DNA of 64,000 nucleotides from Cucumibacter marinus DSM 18995 (lineage in GTDB: Bacteria; Pseudomonadota; Alphaproteobacteria; Rhizobiales; Devosiaceae): positions 322,763 to 386,762 of the forward strand of contig NZ_KE386978.1 in the NCBI RefSeq assembly GCF_000429865.1, in the 5' to 3' direction. This document shows positions 50,481 through 59,168 of this stretch, in pieces (position 1 is the stretch's first letter; each line of letters opens with the position of its first letter). The notes beneath the pieces were generated by a model, which saw only the letters and a program-made list of their open reading frames with translations, searched no databases and had not been told where the DNA came from. The position numbers and the translations under genes are program-made.

Positions 50481-51269
50481 GCCGGCAATCAGCGGCCACA
50501 GGCTCTCTGCAAGGATAAACAGCCCCACGGCGATAACGACGCCGGCAAAGGCGAGCTTGAGACCGTTCTTGCCGCGGCTCAATAGCTTGCCGAGGCCCAT
50601 GCCGGCCAGTCCGCCCAGTGCGCCGCCGCCGATGAACAGGGCGGCCAGCGGCCAGTCGACCAGCCCCGAAATCGCATAATTGGCTGCCGTGGTCGCGCCG
50701 AAGGCCGCGACCGCGATCAGGGACGTGCCGATGGCAAAGGCGATCGGCATGCCGGTCGCCAACATCAGGCCCGGCACGATCAGGAAGCCGCCGCCGATCC
50801 CGAAAAAGCCCGACAGCAACCCCACGGCAAATCCCGCCGGCAGCAGCCTTGGCAGGAGAATGCGGGCGGTTTCGACGGTCAGATGCACCTCGGGATCGCC
50901 CAGGCCGTCGCGGCGCACCACCATCACGCCGCCAACGACCAGCATCAAAAGCCCGAACAGGGCCAGCAGCCAGTCGCCGTCGACGAGCTTGGCCAGGCTC
51001 GAGCCGGCCCAGGCGCCAAGGATCCCTGCCCCGGCGAAAACCAGCGCGCAGCGAAACTTGACATGGCCGGCGCGCCAGTGGGGCACCAGATTGGCCAGTG
51101 CGGTTGCGGCCACCGCCACCGCGGAGGTGCCGATCGCCATATGGGTCGAGGGAATGCCCACCAGATAGATCAGCAGCGGCACGGCGAGGATCGAGCCGCC
51201 GCCGCCGACAAGGCCGAGGAACAGCCCGACAACGGCACCGGATAAGACCGCAAGGACGATGAAGGTCAT
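50472..51269 (-). CDS. TSUP/TauE-SafE family sulfur anion exporter
   Basis: A 265-residue membrane protein with about eight spans and two internal repeats (LVGGGGSILAVPLLIYLVG and GFFGIGGGFLIVPGLMLATG), the mark of TauE/SafE transporters. It sits beside bigR, as the homologue does in other BigR operons, where it is thought to export sulfite or thiosulfate made during persulfide oxidation. It is 74 bases downstream of bigR on the same strand and probably co-transcribed with it. Confidence 0.92.
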   Translation of the reverse strand: MTFIVLAVLSGAVVGLFLGLVGGGGSILAVPLLIYLVGIPSTHMAIGTSAVAVAATALANLVPHWRAGHVKFRCALVFAGAGILGAWAGSSLAKLVDGDWLLALFGLLMLVVGGVMVVRRDGLGDPEVHLTVETARILLPRLLPAGFAVGLLSGFFGIGGGFLIVPGLMLATGMPIAFAIGTSLIAVAAFGATTAANYAISGLVDWPLAALFIGGGALGGLAGMGLGKLLSRGKNGLKLAFAGVVIAVGLFILAESLWPLIAGSA

Positions 51270-51343
51270 GGTTTGCGCCTTTCAGCGCTCGACCCGGACG
51301 CGGCCAATCGGTTGGCGGCCGGCCCGGTCACGCGGGATCGCAA

Positions 51344-51715
51344 TCACGCGCAATAAAGACGATAAAGGGTCGCAATCAGCTCTTCGATGCGCGGATCGGC
51401 GACCCGGTACCACATGGTCTGGCTTTCGCGCCTCGCATCGACCAGGCCTTCATTGCGCATCTTGGCGAGGTGCTGGGACAGGGCCGACTGGCTGAGGTCG
51501 ATCATTTCGGAGAGAGGGCCGACGCGCACCTCACCATGCTCGACCAGCTTGCACAGGATCAAGAGCCGCTTATCGTTACCCATGGTCCTGAGCATGGCCG
51601 CAATCTCGTCGGCCTTTGCCGCGAGAGTGGGCAGATCCGGCGCCGCGATCTCATGGTCACGCATGGTCTGCGCGGCCTGTTCGCGACCCGATAAATCCGG
51701 GGCTTGACTTTTCAT
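51344..51715 (-). CDS. bigR: BigR/SqrR-type ArsR repressor (persulfide sensor)
   Basis: A 123-residue winged-helix repressor. The HTH is VRVGPLSEMIDLSQSALSQH and the wing is ARRESQTMWYRVAD. It has exactly two cysteines, C55 in LLILCKLVEHG and C122 in RLYCA, at the positions where BigR and SqrR form a di- or tetrasulfide upon exposure to reactive sulfur. The start at 51715 has AGGAAA at the right distance and lies within the first operator palindrome. It should repress itself, the TSUP exporter and the divergent dioxygenase-rhodanese operon. Confidence 0.93.
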   Translation of the reverse strand: MKSQAPDLSGREQAAQTMRDHEIAAPDLPTLAAKADEIAAMLRTMGNDKRLLILCKLVEHGEVRVGPLSEMIDLSQSALSQHLAKMRNEGLVDARRESQTMWYRVADPRIEELIATLYRLYCA

Positions 51716-51744
51716 TAGCGTTTCCTAATTTAGTGCTTGCTAAT
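51714..51744. promoter_or_regulatory. Two tandem BigR-type boxes
   Basis: ATTAG-N6-CTAAT at 51714-51729 is followed at once by TTTAG-N6-CTAAT at 51729-51744. Both have the ATTAG/CTAAT half-sites of BigR operators; together they span the bigR start codon and the promoter region of the divergent dioxygenase gene. Confidence 0.8.
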
Positions 51745-51813
51745 GTAATGCGGTCACGCCACGGCGTCAAGCACCGGCCAAACCGAACCACACAACCCAG
51801 AAGGCATATGATC

Positions 51814-52713
51814 ATGGCTGTTCCCGCCCCGCAAATCGAAGCCTTTTTCGACGACCCGACCAATACCATCAGCTATCTGGTGTCGGACCCCGAAACCAGG
51901 CAAGCGGCTGTGATCGACCCCGTGCTCGACTATGACCACAAGTCGGGCGAGGTCGATATCCGCTCGGTCGAGGCGATCCTCAAGCGCGCTGCCGAGGAAG
52001 GTCTTACCATCGTTTGGGCGCTCGAAACCCATGCCCATGCCGACCATCTGTCCGCCGCACCCTACGTCAAGGCCAAGACCGGCGCGAAGATCGGCATCGG
52101 CGAGCATATCAAGGATGTGCAGAAAATTTTCCGGCCGGTGTTCAACGCCACCGACCTCAATACCGACGGCAGCGATTTCGACCATCTGTTCGTCGATGGC
52201 GAGACGTTCAAGATCGGCAATCTGACGGTCGAGGTCATGCATACGCCGGGCCATACCCCGGCGGATCTCAGCTACAAGATCGGTGATGCCGTGTTTGTCG
52301 GCGACACCATCTTCATGCCCGATTTCGGCACCGCACGCGCCGATTTCCCCGGCGGGGACGCCAAGCGGCTGTTCAACTCGATCCAGAAGCTTCTGACCTT
52401 GTCGGACGAGACGCGGCTGTTCATGTGCCACGACTACAAGGCGCCGGGGCGTGACCATTATGCCTGGGAAACCACGGTCGGCGAGCAGAAGCGCAACAAT
52501 GTGCATGTGGGAGAAGGGGCCAGCGAGGAAAGCTTCGTTGCCATGCGCGAAAAGCGCGACGCCACGCTCGCCGCGCCGACGCTGCTGCTGCCCTCGATCC
52601 AGGTCAATATCCGCGCCGGGCGGTTCCCGGAGGCCGATGCCAATGGCGTTCACTATCTGATGGTGCCGGTCAAACCCAAGACAGACGCAGCCGGGCACGC
52701 GCTCGGGCTCTGA
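51814..52713 (+). CDS. blh: Persulfide dioxygenase-like metallo-beta-lactamase protein (Blh/ETHE1 family)
   Basis: A 299-residue MBL-fold protein. The metal motif THAHADHLS, the later HTPGHTPADLSY, VFVGDTIFMPDFGTARADF and LFMCHDYKAPGRDHYAWETT are typical of Blh/ETHE1 enzymes that oxidise glutathione persulfide to sulfite with O2. In BigR operons this gene is called blh. ATG 51814 is spaced nine bases from AGAAGG; the in-frame ATG 51808 is closer (three bases) and is an alternative. It is co-transcribed with the rhodanese gene. Confidence 0.93.
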   Translation: MAVPAPQIEAFFDDPTNTISYLVSDPETRQAAVIDPVLDYDHKSGEVDIRSVEAILKRAAEEGLTIVWALETHAHADHLSAAPYVKAKTGAKIGIGEHIKDVQKIFRPVFNATDLNTDGSDFDHLFVDGETFKIGNLTVEVMHTPGHTPADLSYKIGDAVFVGDTIFMPDFGTARADFPGGDAKRLFNSIQKLLTLSDETRLFMCHDYKAPGRDHYAWETTVGEQKRNNVHVGEGASEESFVAMREKRDATLAAPTLLLPSIQVNIRAGRFPEADANGVHYLMVPVKPKTDAAGHALGL

Positions 52714-52750
52714 CCTCTAACGACGACGAAACCTCCAAGGATACGCTTTC

Positions 52751-53107
52751 ATGTTCTTCTCCCGTCCCAAGGTGAAAACCCTTTCCGCCAATGATGCGCT
52801 GCAATTTGCCGGCGACCCGTCGACCGCCATCATCGATGTGCGCGGTGCCGACGAAATCGCCCGCTCGGGCACCGTCAAGGGCGCGGTCCGAGCGCCGCTG
52901 CCGGCGCTGGCGGCAATTGCCGACCAGTCCAATACGGGCCGGCATCCGCGGCTTGCCTCCGCACAGCAGGTCCTTTGCATCTGCGCTTCGGGCAACCGTT
53001 CGGCCATGGCGGTGAAGGTTCTTCAGGATCTCGGCTATGCCGATGTCGGGCATATTGCGGGCGGCTTCGGTGCCTGGGCGGCAGCAGGCGGTCCGACCGA
53101 GCGCTAG
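52751..53107 (+). CDS. Rhodanese-domain sulfurtransferase
   Basis: A 118-residue single rhodanese domain. The active loop is CASGNRS with catalytic Cys78; another cysteine (C76) lies two residues before it. STAIIDVRGADEIA and GHIAGGFGAWAAAGG are the other family blocks. It probably moves sulfane sulfur between glutathione persulfide, sulfite and thiosulfate, working with the persulfide dioxygenase that precedes it by 37 bases. A strong terminator follows. Confidence 0.93.
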   Translation: MFFSRPKVKTLSANDALQFAGDPSTAIIDVRGADEIARSGTVKGAVRAPLPALAAIADQSNTGRHPRLASAQQVLCICASGNRSAMAVKVLQDLGYADVGHIAGGFGAWAAAGGPTER

Positions 53108-53149
53108 GCTTTCCGCAAAGCCCAATCCCCAGCCTCATCATCGGCACGA

Positions 53150-53180
53150 GAACGGCCCCGGTCATCCGGGGCCGTTCTTT
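53150..53180 (+). terminator. Rho-independent terminator of the dioxygenase-rhodanese operon
   Basis: A perfect 12-bp stem (53150-53161 with 53166-53177), loop TCAT and a short T-run. Confidence 0.92.
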
Positions 53181-53208
53181 GTTCTGGCCTGACGTAAAGT
53201 CAGACGCC

Positions 53209-53838
53209 TCAGGCGGCGATCGCCGACCAGGCCGGGGCGATGCCCTGACCGCGTCCTTCGAAATAGCCGAGACGGATATTGAGCATGCCGAGCGCCTCGA
53301 CATAGCGGGCGGTTTCGAGCGGCCCTGTCTTCTCCGCCGCAAAGCCGGAAAGCCCGACCACTTCAATCGCCCGCTCGACAGCGACAGCGTCATCGCCGGC
53401 GACAAAGACCTGGAAGTGAGCAGTCTCTTCGACCGGCTTGGTCAGGAGATCGGCGAAGATGGTGTTGAACGCCTTGACGATCTTGGCGCCGGGTGCCGCC
53501 TTCTGGATTTCCTCGGCTGCAGAGCTCGAAAAGCCGATGGTCAGGCCGGAATAATCGGCTTTGAGCGGGTTGGTGATGTCGATCACCGGCTTGCCGGCAA
53601 GGGCGGTGTTGGCGCCGGCTTCGGCAAGTGCTGCCTCATAGGGCAGAGCGAGGATGACGATGTCGGCTGCCTCCGCTGCGCCATGATAGTCGGCGACGGC
53701 AACGTCGCCGGGGAGCGCACGGGCGAAATCGGCGGCGCCGTCAACGTCGCGGGTGCCGAGACGAAGCTCTGCCTTGCCGGCGAGGCGTGTGGCGAGGCCG
53801 CGGCCCATATTTCCAAGTCCGAGAATGGCGATACGCAT
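53209..53838 (-). CDS. NADP-binding oxidoreductase (F420-dependent NADP reductase-like)
   Basis: A 209-residue protein with an N-terminal Rossmann motif (RIAILGLGNMGRGLATRLA), then IVILALPYEAALAEAG, PVIDITNPLKADYSGL and AKIVKAFNTIFADLL, the layout of the F420-dependent NADP oxidoreductase-like family. In bacteria lacking F420 such proteins are thought to reduce other flavin or carbonyl substrates with NADPH. It is divergent from a LysR regulator gene that likely controls it, a very frequent arrangement. Confidence 0.9.
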   Translation of the reverse strand: MRIAILGLGNMGRGLATRLAGKAELRLGTRDVDGAADFARALPGDVAVADYHGAAEAADIVILALPYEAALAEAGANTALAGKPVIDITNPLKADYSGLTIGFSSSAAEEIQKAAPGAKIVKAFNTIFADLLTKPVEETAHFQVFVAGDDAVAVERAIEVVGLSGFAAEKTGPLETARYVEALGMLNIRLGYFEGRGQGIAPAWSAIAA

Positions 53839-53972
53839 GGTCTGTCTCCTTCATGTCGGGCCGTTTCGGGCCCGATTGCTGATTGGCGGTTGCGATGGAG
53901 GAGAGATATTCGATACAAATCATTCGATAAATGGCGCGTATTGCGTTTTATAATTGCAGAAAAGTATCGATT

Positions 53973-54854
53973 GTGTTTGCCAATATCGAGACCTTCATTG
54001 CCGTGATCGAGGCGGGCAGCTTTGCCGGTGCCGCCCGCCGGCTCGGCCTGTCACCGGCGCTGGTGGGCCGCCGCATCCAGGCGCTGGAAGAGCATTACGG
54101 GCTCAAGCTTATCGAGCGCACCACGCGCAGCCAGCGGCTGACGGCAGACGGTGAGGCCTTCCTTCCCAGAGCCGAGCAATTGGTGGCTGCAGCCGAGGCG
54201 CTGGAGGAAACCACAAGGGGCGAACGCGCCGCGCTTGAAGGCCGGATCCGGATCTCGGGGCCCCTCACCATCGGCATCAGGCGGGTGGCGCCGCTGATCG
54301 CGGGGTTCCGGCGTGATCATCCTGGGGTGACGGTCGAACTCTCGCTCGCCGACCGGCGGGTCGACCTGATTGCCGAAGGATTCGATTTCGCGATCCGGGT
54401 CGGAGAATTGCCGCCATCGAGCCTGATAGCGCGGCGGATCGGGACATATCGCTTTGCGGTCGTCGCCTCGCCGGATTGGGTCACCCGGCACGGCGCTCCC
54501 GTTCACCCCGAGGATCTGCAATCCGCCGATTGCCTGATCAATCTCAACATGCGGCCCCGCAATGCGTGGCCCTTCGAGGGGCCGGAGGGGCGCATCGAAG
54601 TGTCCGTGTCGGGCGGGCTGCAGATCGATAATGGCGAGGCGCAGCGCGCGGTGGCGGTCAAGGGTGCCGGTGTCGCCTATCTCCCGGTCGAGGAAGTCGG
54701 GGCAGACCTGGCTGCCGGTCGGCTCGTCAAGCTGCTGCCGGACTGGCCGACCATGACCATGCCGGTCTATCTGGTGCATCCCACAAGACGGCTGGTGCCG
54801 GCGCGGGTCTCCGCGCTGATGGACGCCATTGCCGGCGGGTTGGGGCTGAGGTAG
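53973..54854 (+). CDS. LysR-family transcriptional regulator
   Basis: A 293-residue LysR protein: winged HTH at residues about 3-62 (IETFIAVIEAGSFAGAARRL, GLSPALVGRRIQALEEHYG), then a substrate-binding domain (RIRISGPLTIGIRRVAPLIAGF, GVAYLPVEEV). GTG 53973 gives the customary spacing before the HTH; ATG 53931 is an alternative that adds 14 residues. Two ATTCGATA direct repeats (53908 and 53922) and a TATCGAT (53965) lie in the gap before it and may be its binding site. It probably regulates the divergent NADP-binding protein gene. Confidence 0.9.
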   Translation: MFANIETFIAVIEAGSFAGAARRLGLSPALVGRRIQALEEHYGLKLIERTTRSQRLTADGEAFLPRAEQLVAAAEALEETTRGERAALEGRIRISGPLTIGIRRVAPLIAGFRRDHPGVTVELSLADRRVDLIAEGFDFAIRVGELPPSSLIARRIGTYRFAVVASPDWVTRHGAPVHPEDLQSADCLINLNMRPRNAWPFEGPEGRIEVSVSGGLQIDNGEAQRAVAVKGAGVAYLPVEEVGADLAAGRLVKLLPDWPTMTMPVYLVHPTRRLVPARVSALMDAIAGGLGLR

Positions 54855-54915
54855 TCACCCACGGGCAGGCGGGATTCGCCTTGCCCCTGGGCTTCGGTGC
54901 CAGAGGCGACTCTTT

Positions 54916-54953
54916 GCCGGGGACAGGGCACCTCGCCGGGGACAGGGCACCTC
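54916..54953. repeat. 19-base tandem repeat, two copies
   Basis: GCCGGGGACAGGGCACCTC at 54916 and 54935, in the 255-base gap between the LysR gene and rpmI. Confidence 0.9.
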
Positions 54954-55109
54954 GTCCGGGGCACAAAAGGGACTTGCACGCAGGCCCACCTCCCCCTATA
55001 ATGCCCGCTCCACCGGGCCAGCCGGCCGAAAGGCATGCCGAGTTGGCCTTTGAATGCGACCAAGAAAAACGCTGCCTCCTTTTGGAGAGTGGCGAAAAAG
55101 GAAAGCAAA

Positions 55110-55313
55110 ATGCCGAAGCTGAAGACCAAATCGGGCGCCAAGAAGCGCTTCAAGATTACCGCGAGCGGCAAGGTCAAGGCCGGTGTGGCCGGCAAGCGCC
55201 ACCGCCTGATCTCGCACAATGCCAAGTACATCCGCCAGAACCGTGGCACCGATGTCATGTCCGAACCTGACGCGAGAATCGTCAAGCGCGCCTACATGCC
55301 GTATTCGCGCTAA
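55110..55313 (+). CDS. rpmI: Ribosomal protein L35
   Basis: A 67-residue basic protein of the large subunit, with the L35 start [20 protein letters not shown] and [19 protein letters not shown]. The start at 55110 fits the family length of about 65; the longer frame upstream is not used. It is followed after 24 bases by rplT. The usual partner infC lies 6.9 kb upstream instead of adjoining. Confidence 0.97.
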   Translation: MPKLKTKSGAKKRFKITASGKVKAGVAGKRHRLISHNAKYIRQNRGTDVMSEPDARIVKRAYMPYSR

Positions 55314-55337
55314 ACGCAGCTTCAAGGAGAGATTGAC

Positions 55338-55739
55338 ATGTCCCGAGTGAAACGCGGCGTAACCTCACACGCCCGCCACAAAAAGGTTCTCAAGGCTGCC
55401 AAGGGCTATTACGGCCGCCGCAAGAGCACCATCCGCACCGCCCGCCAGGCCGTCGAAAAGGCCGGGCAATACGCCTATCGCGACCGCAAGGCCCGCAAGC
55501 GCAATTTCCGTGCGCTCTGGGTGCAGCGCATCAACGCCGCTGTCCGCGAGCACGGGCTCACCTATGGCCGATTTATCGACGGCCTCAGCAAGGCTGAGGT
55601 TGCCGTCGACCGCAAGGTGCTTGCCGATCTGGCGGTGCATGAACCCGAGGCTTTCAAGGCGCTGGTCGACAGTGCCAAGGCTGCCCTGGGCTACCTCAAG
55701 GATGTCGAAGCGACGACCCACGCCCGGGTTTCCGCCTAA
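55338..55739 (+). CDS. rplT: Ribosomal protein L20
   Basis: A 133-residue L20 with [40 protein letters not shown] and [20 protein letters not shown]. An AAGGAGAG ribosome site precedes ATG 55338. It binds 23S rRNA early in assembly and in many bacteria represses its own operon. A terminator hairpin follows 34 bases after the stop. Confidence 0.98.
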   Translation: MSRVKRGVTSHARHKKVLKAAKGYYGRRKSTIRTARQAVEKAGQYAYRDRKARKRNFRALWVQRINAAVREHGLTYGRFIDGLSKAEVAVDRKVLADLAVHEPEAFKALVDSAKAALGYLKDVEATTHARVSA

Positions 55740-55773
55740 CCATCCCACCCTCGCCTTTCTGAGGCCGAATTCT

Positions 55774-55816
55774 CAAGCCTTGCGCCCGCCATGCCTGACG
55801 GGCGCGGGGCTTGTTT
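55774..55816 (+). terminator. Terminator after rplT
   Basis: Two-part stem CAAGCC/GGCTTG and GCGCCCG/CGGGCGC with a TT/GG internal loop and a 10-base terminal loop, followed by a T-rich tail (TTTCGTTTGTG, then a run of six T near 55830). Confidence 0.85.
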
Positions 55817-55925
55817 CGTTTGTGCTTTCGTTTTTTCGTTCGCGCAATCGCTTGTGCTTTCAAGCCGGGACGTTAGAACAGGCACCCGACGCCGCCCATT
55901 CGACACAATGATTACTGGATTTGTT

Positions 55926-57017
55926 ATGGCCAATACCGCCGACCTTGACGCGTTGCGTGCGCAGATCTCCGCCGACATTGCCAGCGCGGAAACGCTGGAG
56001 AGCCTCGATGCGGTGCGCGTGGGCGCGCTGGGCAAGAAGGGCTCGATCTCGGCACAGCTGGCAACGCTGGGCAAGATGACCCCCGAGGAGCGCAAGACCG
56101 CCGGCCCCGCGATCAACGGTCTCAAAAACGAGATCGCCGGCCTGATCGAAGAAAAGGCCGCCGAGTTGCGGGACAAGGCGCTCGAAGAAAAGCTCGCCCG
56201 CGAAAAGGTGGATGTCACCCTGCCGCTGTCGCCGGCGCCGAGCGCGGCGGGCCGGGTGCACCCGATCTCCCAGGTTCTCGACGAGATCACCGCGATCTTT
56301 TCGGATATGGGCTTTGCCATCGCCGAAGGTCCGGATATCGAGACCGACTATCTCAACTTCACCGCGCTCAATTTCCCCGAGGGGCATCCGGCGCGCGAAA
56401 TGCACGACACCTTCTTCATGAAGGAAGACGAGAATGGCGAGCGCAAGGTGCTGCGCACCCACACCTCGCCGGTGCAGATCCGTACCATGCTGAGTGAGGA
56501 GCCGCCGATCCGCGTCGTGATCCCGGGCCGCACCTACCGGCATGACAGCGATCAGACACACACCCCGATGTTCCACCAGCTCGAAGGGCTGGTGATCGAC
56601 AAGTCGAGCCATATCGGTCAGCTGCGCTGGGTGCTTGAAGAGTTCCTCAAGGCGTTTTTCGAGGTCGAGAACGTGACGACCCGGTTCCGCCCGAGCTTCT
56701 TCCCCTTCACCGAACCCTCGATGGAAGTCGATGTTCAATGCGACCGGTCGGGCAAGGATGTGAAGATCGGGGAAGGCGAAGACTGGATGGAGATCCTGGG
56801 CTGCGGCATGGTCCATCCCAATGTCATCCGCAACTGCAAGCTCGACCCCGATGTCTATCAGGGCTTTGCCTGGGGCATGGGGATCGACCGGCTGGCCATG
56901 CTGAAATATGGCATGCCGGACCTCAGGGCCTTTTTCGACGGCGACAAGCGCTGGCTCGACCATTACGGCTTCAAGCCCTTCGAGATGCCGACGCTGTTTG
57001 GCGGGCTGACGAGCTGA
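55926..57017 (+). CDS. pheS: Phenylalanyl-tRNA synthetase alpha subunit
   Basis: A 363-residue catalytic subunit. Class II motifs are clear: [20 protein letters not shown], motif 2 region [10 protein letters not shown] and [22 protein letters not shown], motif 3 [20 protein letters not shown]. An N-terminal coiled coil (residues 1-90) is the tRNA-binding arm. ATG 55926 is chosen over in-frame ATG 55908; the frame is open further up to 55791. It acts as an (alpha-beta)2 tetramer with PheT, whose gene is unusually separated by 2.77 kb. Confidence 0.98.
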   Translation: MANTADLDALRAQISADIASAETLESLDAVRVGALGKKGSISAQLATLGKMTPEERKTAGPAINGLKNEIAGLIEEKAAELRDKALEEKLAREKVDVTLPLSPAPSAAGRVHPISQVLDEITAIFSDMGFAIAEGPDIETDYLNFTALNFPEGHPAREMHDTFFMKEDENGERKVLRTHTSPVQIRTMLSEEPPIRVVIPGRTYRHDSDQTHTPMFHQLEGLVIDKSSHIGQLRWVLEEFLKAFFEVENVTTRFRPSFFPFTEPSMEVDVQCDRSGKDVKIGEGEDWMEILGCGMVHPNVIRNCKLDPDVYQGFAWGMGIDRLAMLKYGMPDLRAFFDGDKRWLDHYGFKPFEMPTLFGGLTS

Positions 57018-57098
57018 AGGCTCGGGCCTCAGGGTGCGCTTGCCGGACCACGAGGGGAGCCAATCGCACTCCGGTCCTCGTCTTTCGGCAAGCTCAGG

Positions 57099-57160
57099 AT
57101 GAGGACTTGGCCGGATGAGGACTTGGCCGCATGAGGACTTGGCCGCATGAGGACTTGGCC
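57099..57160. repeat. 16-base tandem repeat, four copies
   Basis: ATGAGGACTTGGCCGS starts at 57099, 57115, 57131 and 57147. It follows a REP-like stretch (TTTCGGCAAGCTCAGGATGAGG) whose end supplies the repeated unit. It fills most of the pheS to ASCH gap. Confidence 0.9.
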
Positions 57161-57231
57161 AAAAAAAGCATTGGCCGGATGGCCACTTGAATACCGGGCA
57201 GCATGAGAACTCAGCTTGAGGAGAGGTATCG

Positions 57232-57648
57232 ATGACCCTGCCGGAAAAATACAAGAATGCGCCCGCTTATCCCTTCGGCGACAGCCCGGAGCTGGCGGAT
57301 CAGCTTCTGGCGCTGATCCTGTCGGGCAAGAAGACCGCGACCTGCGGCGCGCTGCGCGATTATGGCGAGGGCGAGGGTCTTGAGCCCATGCCCTATCCCG
57401 GCCGGCAGGATGTGGTGCTCGACGGCCGTGGCCGCCCGGCCTGCGTGATCGAGAATGTCTCGGTCACCATTCGCCGATTCGACGAGGTCGATGAGGATTT
57501 CGCCGTCGCCGAAGGTGAAGGCAGCGCAGCGGACTGGCGCCGTTTCCATGAAGGTTTTTTCGGGCGCAATGGCGGGCACAGCCCGGACATGGAACTCGTT
57601 TGCGAGCGTTTCAAACTGGTGGAGGTGTTCCCCCGCGATGACGCTTAG
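57232..57648 (+). CDS. ASCH-domain protein
   Basis: A 138-residue ASCH-fold protein (PUA-like beta barrel): FGDSPELADQLLALILSGKKTATCGAL in two parts at residues 16-42, PACVIENVSVTIRRFDEVDEDFA, and a C-terminal GGHSPDMELVCERFKLVEVF. ASCH proteins bind RNA or hydrolyse modified nucleosides such as N4-acetylcytidine. A GAGGAGAGG ribosome site precedes ATG 57232. It lies between pheS and pheT, and the next gene starts within its last codons. Confidence 0.92.
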   Translation: MTLPEKYKNAPAYPFGDSPELADQLLALILSGKKTATCGALRDYGEGEGLEPMPYPGRQDVVLDGRGRPACVIENVSVTIRRFDEVDEDFAVAEGEGSAADWRRFHEGFFGRNGGHSPDMELVCERFKLVEVFPRDDA

Positions 57649-58180
57649 GGCCGCATCCCTCGGGGCCTTGCCCCTTGCTGTCCTTTTGAGCGTTGCCGGC
57701 CCCTCTGTGGCCGGCGCGACGGAACTCTATTGCCTGACCTTTGATGCCCGGACCTATGGTGACGGCTGGGTGCGCCCCGGTCCGAATGACGAGGACTTCA
57801 CGCCACCGCCCGCGCTGCCGCTGACGCGTAGCCTGTCGGCGCTTGAAAAAGACCTCGGCCCGTTCCCGCCCGGTCTGCCGGGCGAGGGCAATGTGTTCGA
57901 ATTCTGGGTCGACATCGAAACCGGCGAGTGGACCGAGCGGGTCATTCATGGCCGCGCCGGCACGACGGATGGCGGGACGTTCGAGATCCTGACCGACGGC
58001 GCCGGCTATGGCGCCGACTGGGTCGGGGTGACGACCGAGCTGGCCGAAATGCTGCGCATCGATCTCAAGTCGATGCCCATGGCGTTCCTGCGCACCCGCC
58101 AACACCAATGGCTTGAAACCGGCACCTGCATCGACACTGAAGGGCGTCAGTTCTTCGACGGGCAGGAGGTGGTGGAATGA
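57638..58180 (+). CDS. Small secreted protein of unknown function
   Basis: A 180-residue protein with a signal peptide ending near residue 27 (LLSVAGPSVAGA) and two cysteines in the mature part (LYCLTF, GTCIDT) that could form one disulfide. The body (EFWVDIETGEWTERVIHGRAG, DGAGYGADWVGVTT) matches no family I know. ATG 57638 lies 11 bases inside the 3' end of the ASCH gene with GGAGG upstream, so the two are translationally coupled. It should be periplasmic. Confidence 0.8.
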   Translation: MTLRAASLGALPLAVLLSVAGPSVAGATELYCLTFDARTYGDGWVRPGPNDEDFTPPPALPLTRSLSALEKDLGPFPPGLPGEGNVFEFWVDIETGEWTERVIHGRAGTTDGGTFEILTDGAGYGADWVGVTTELAEMLRIDLKSMPMAFLRTRQHQWLETGTCIDTEGRQFFDGQEVVE

Positions 58181-58502
58181 TCGCACGCGCCACCGCAACC
58201 CTCATGGCCCCCACTGCCCTCACCGCAGGCGCCTGCCCCGCCCTCACCCTGAGCACCCTTTCCGCCCTCACCCTGAGCTTGTCGAAGGGCGAGAGCGGCC
58301 ACAGCCGCTCAGCTCATTCCCCGTCCCTCGTGGTTCGACAAGCTCACCATGAGGGACTCAGGATGAGGATTGATCCAGTTATCGCCGGCTGCGCCTGCCC
58401 CGATGTCACCTCCCCCCTTGCGGGGGAGTGCCTAGCGCTTGGGCCAAGCGCAAGCCGGGACGAGCGGTCCCGGCAGCGTAGGCACGGGAAGGGGGTGTCC
58501 AG
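58181..58502. repeat. REP-like palindromic repeats in the 322-base gap before the exonuclease genes
   Basis: GAGCTTGTCGAA (58275-58286) is inverted at 58334-58345 (TTCGACAAGCTC). The surrounding CCCTCACCCTGAGC blocks (58226-58290) and the CATGAGGGACTCAGG stretch (58348-58365) belong to the same family of intergenic palindromes, common in alphaproteobacterial genomes. No gene is seen here. Confidence 0.8.
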
Positions 58503-59168
58503 TTGACTGAGCAAGATTTCGCCCAAAACGTCGTCACGCCCGAAGACGTGACCTATGTCGTGACCGATATCGAGACCGATGGGCATTCGCCCTTGCGCAA
58601 TTCGATGCTGAGTTTTGCCAGTGTCGCAGTGGCGCGGGATGGCTCGGAACGCGGCGAGTTCGAGGCCGTGCTGGCCCCGCTCGACGGCCGCGAACCCGAT
58701 CCGCGCACCATGGAGTGGTGGAAGGGCTTTCCCGAGGCCTATGCCGCCGCGACGACCGATCCCGAGCCCGCCGAGACCGTGATGGCGGAGTATGCGGACT
58801 GGGTTGAAGCCTTGCCCGGCGAGAAGGTCTTTTGCGCCGCGCCGATCATGTTCGACGGGCCGTGGATGGATCACTATCTCGACCGTTTCGCCGAGGCGCG
58901 GGCGCTGGGCGGCCCCTTTGCCGGGCGGCAATTGTTCCGCGGCGGCGGCATCTGCCTTTACACCATGGCGGGTACGCTGCGCGGCGCGCCTTATCTCAAC
59001 TGGGGCATGCAGCGCCTGCCCACATGGTGCTATGGGGACATCCCCCACACCCATCATGCCATCGACGATGCGCGGGGCTTCGCCCAGGTGCTCGTCAACC
59101 TGTTCAAGATCGCGGGCGAGCTGCCCGGTATTCCGGAAGCGGCACCGGCCACAGGAGGCCCGGCATGA
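58503..59168 (+). CDS. DEDDh-type 3'-5' exonuclease-like protein (paralogue 1)
   Basis: A 221-residue RNase T/DNA polymerase III epsilon-like fold. Acidic catalytic residues appear in order: D22 and E24 in VVTDIETDGHSPL, Asp in CAAPIMFDGPWMDHYLDRF and the HxAxxDA motif in HTHHAIDDARGFA. The start is TTG 58503 after a GGGGG ribosome site. It is followed by a paralogue with which it overlaps (ATGA). Both probably cleave single-stranded RNA or DNA; a tRNA-processing role is suggested only by the position between pheS and pheT. Confidence 0.87.
   Translation: MTEQDFAQNVVTPEDVTYVVTDIETDGHSPLRNSMLSFASVAVARDGSERGEFEAVLAPLDGREPDPRTMEWWKGFPEAYAAATTDPEPAETVMAEYADWVEALPGEKVFCAAPIMFDGPWMDHYLDRFAEARALGGPFAGRQLFRGGGICLYTMAGTLRGAPYLNWGMQRLPTWCYGDIPHTHHAIDDARGFAQVLVNLFKIAGELPGIPEAAPATGGPA

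Noticed and set aside
55791-55925. Phe-rich stretch in frame before pheS, resembling an attenuator leader peptide
   Set aside because: The Phe codons come from the T-rich tail of the rplT terminator, and there is no stop codon between this stretch and pheS, so it is not a separate leader peptide.
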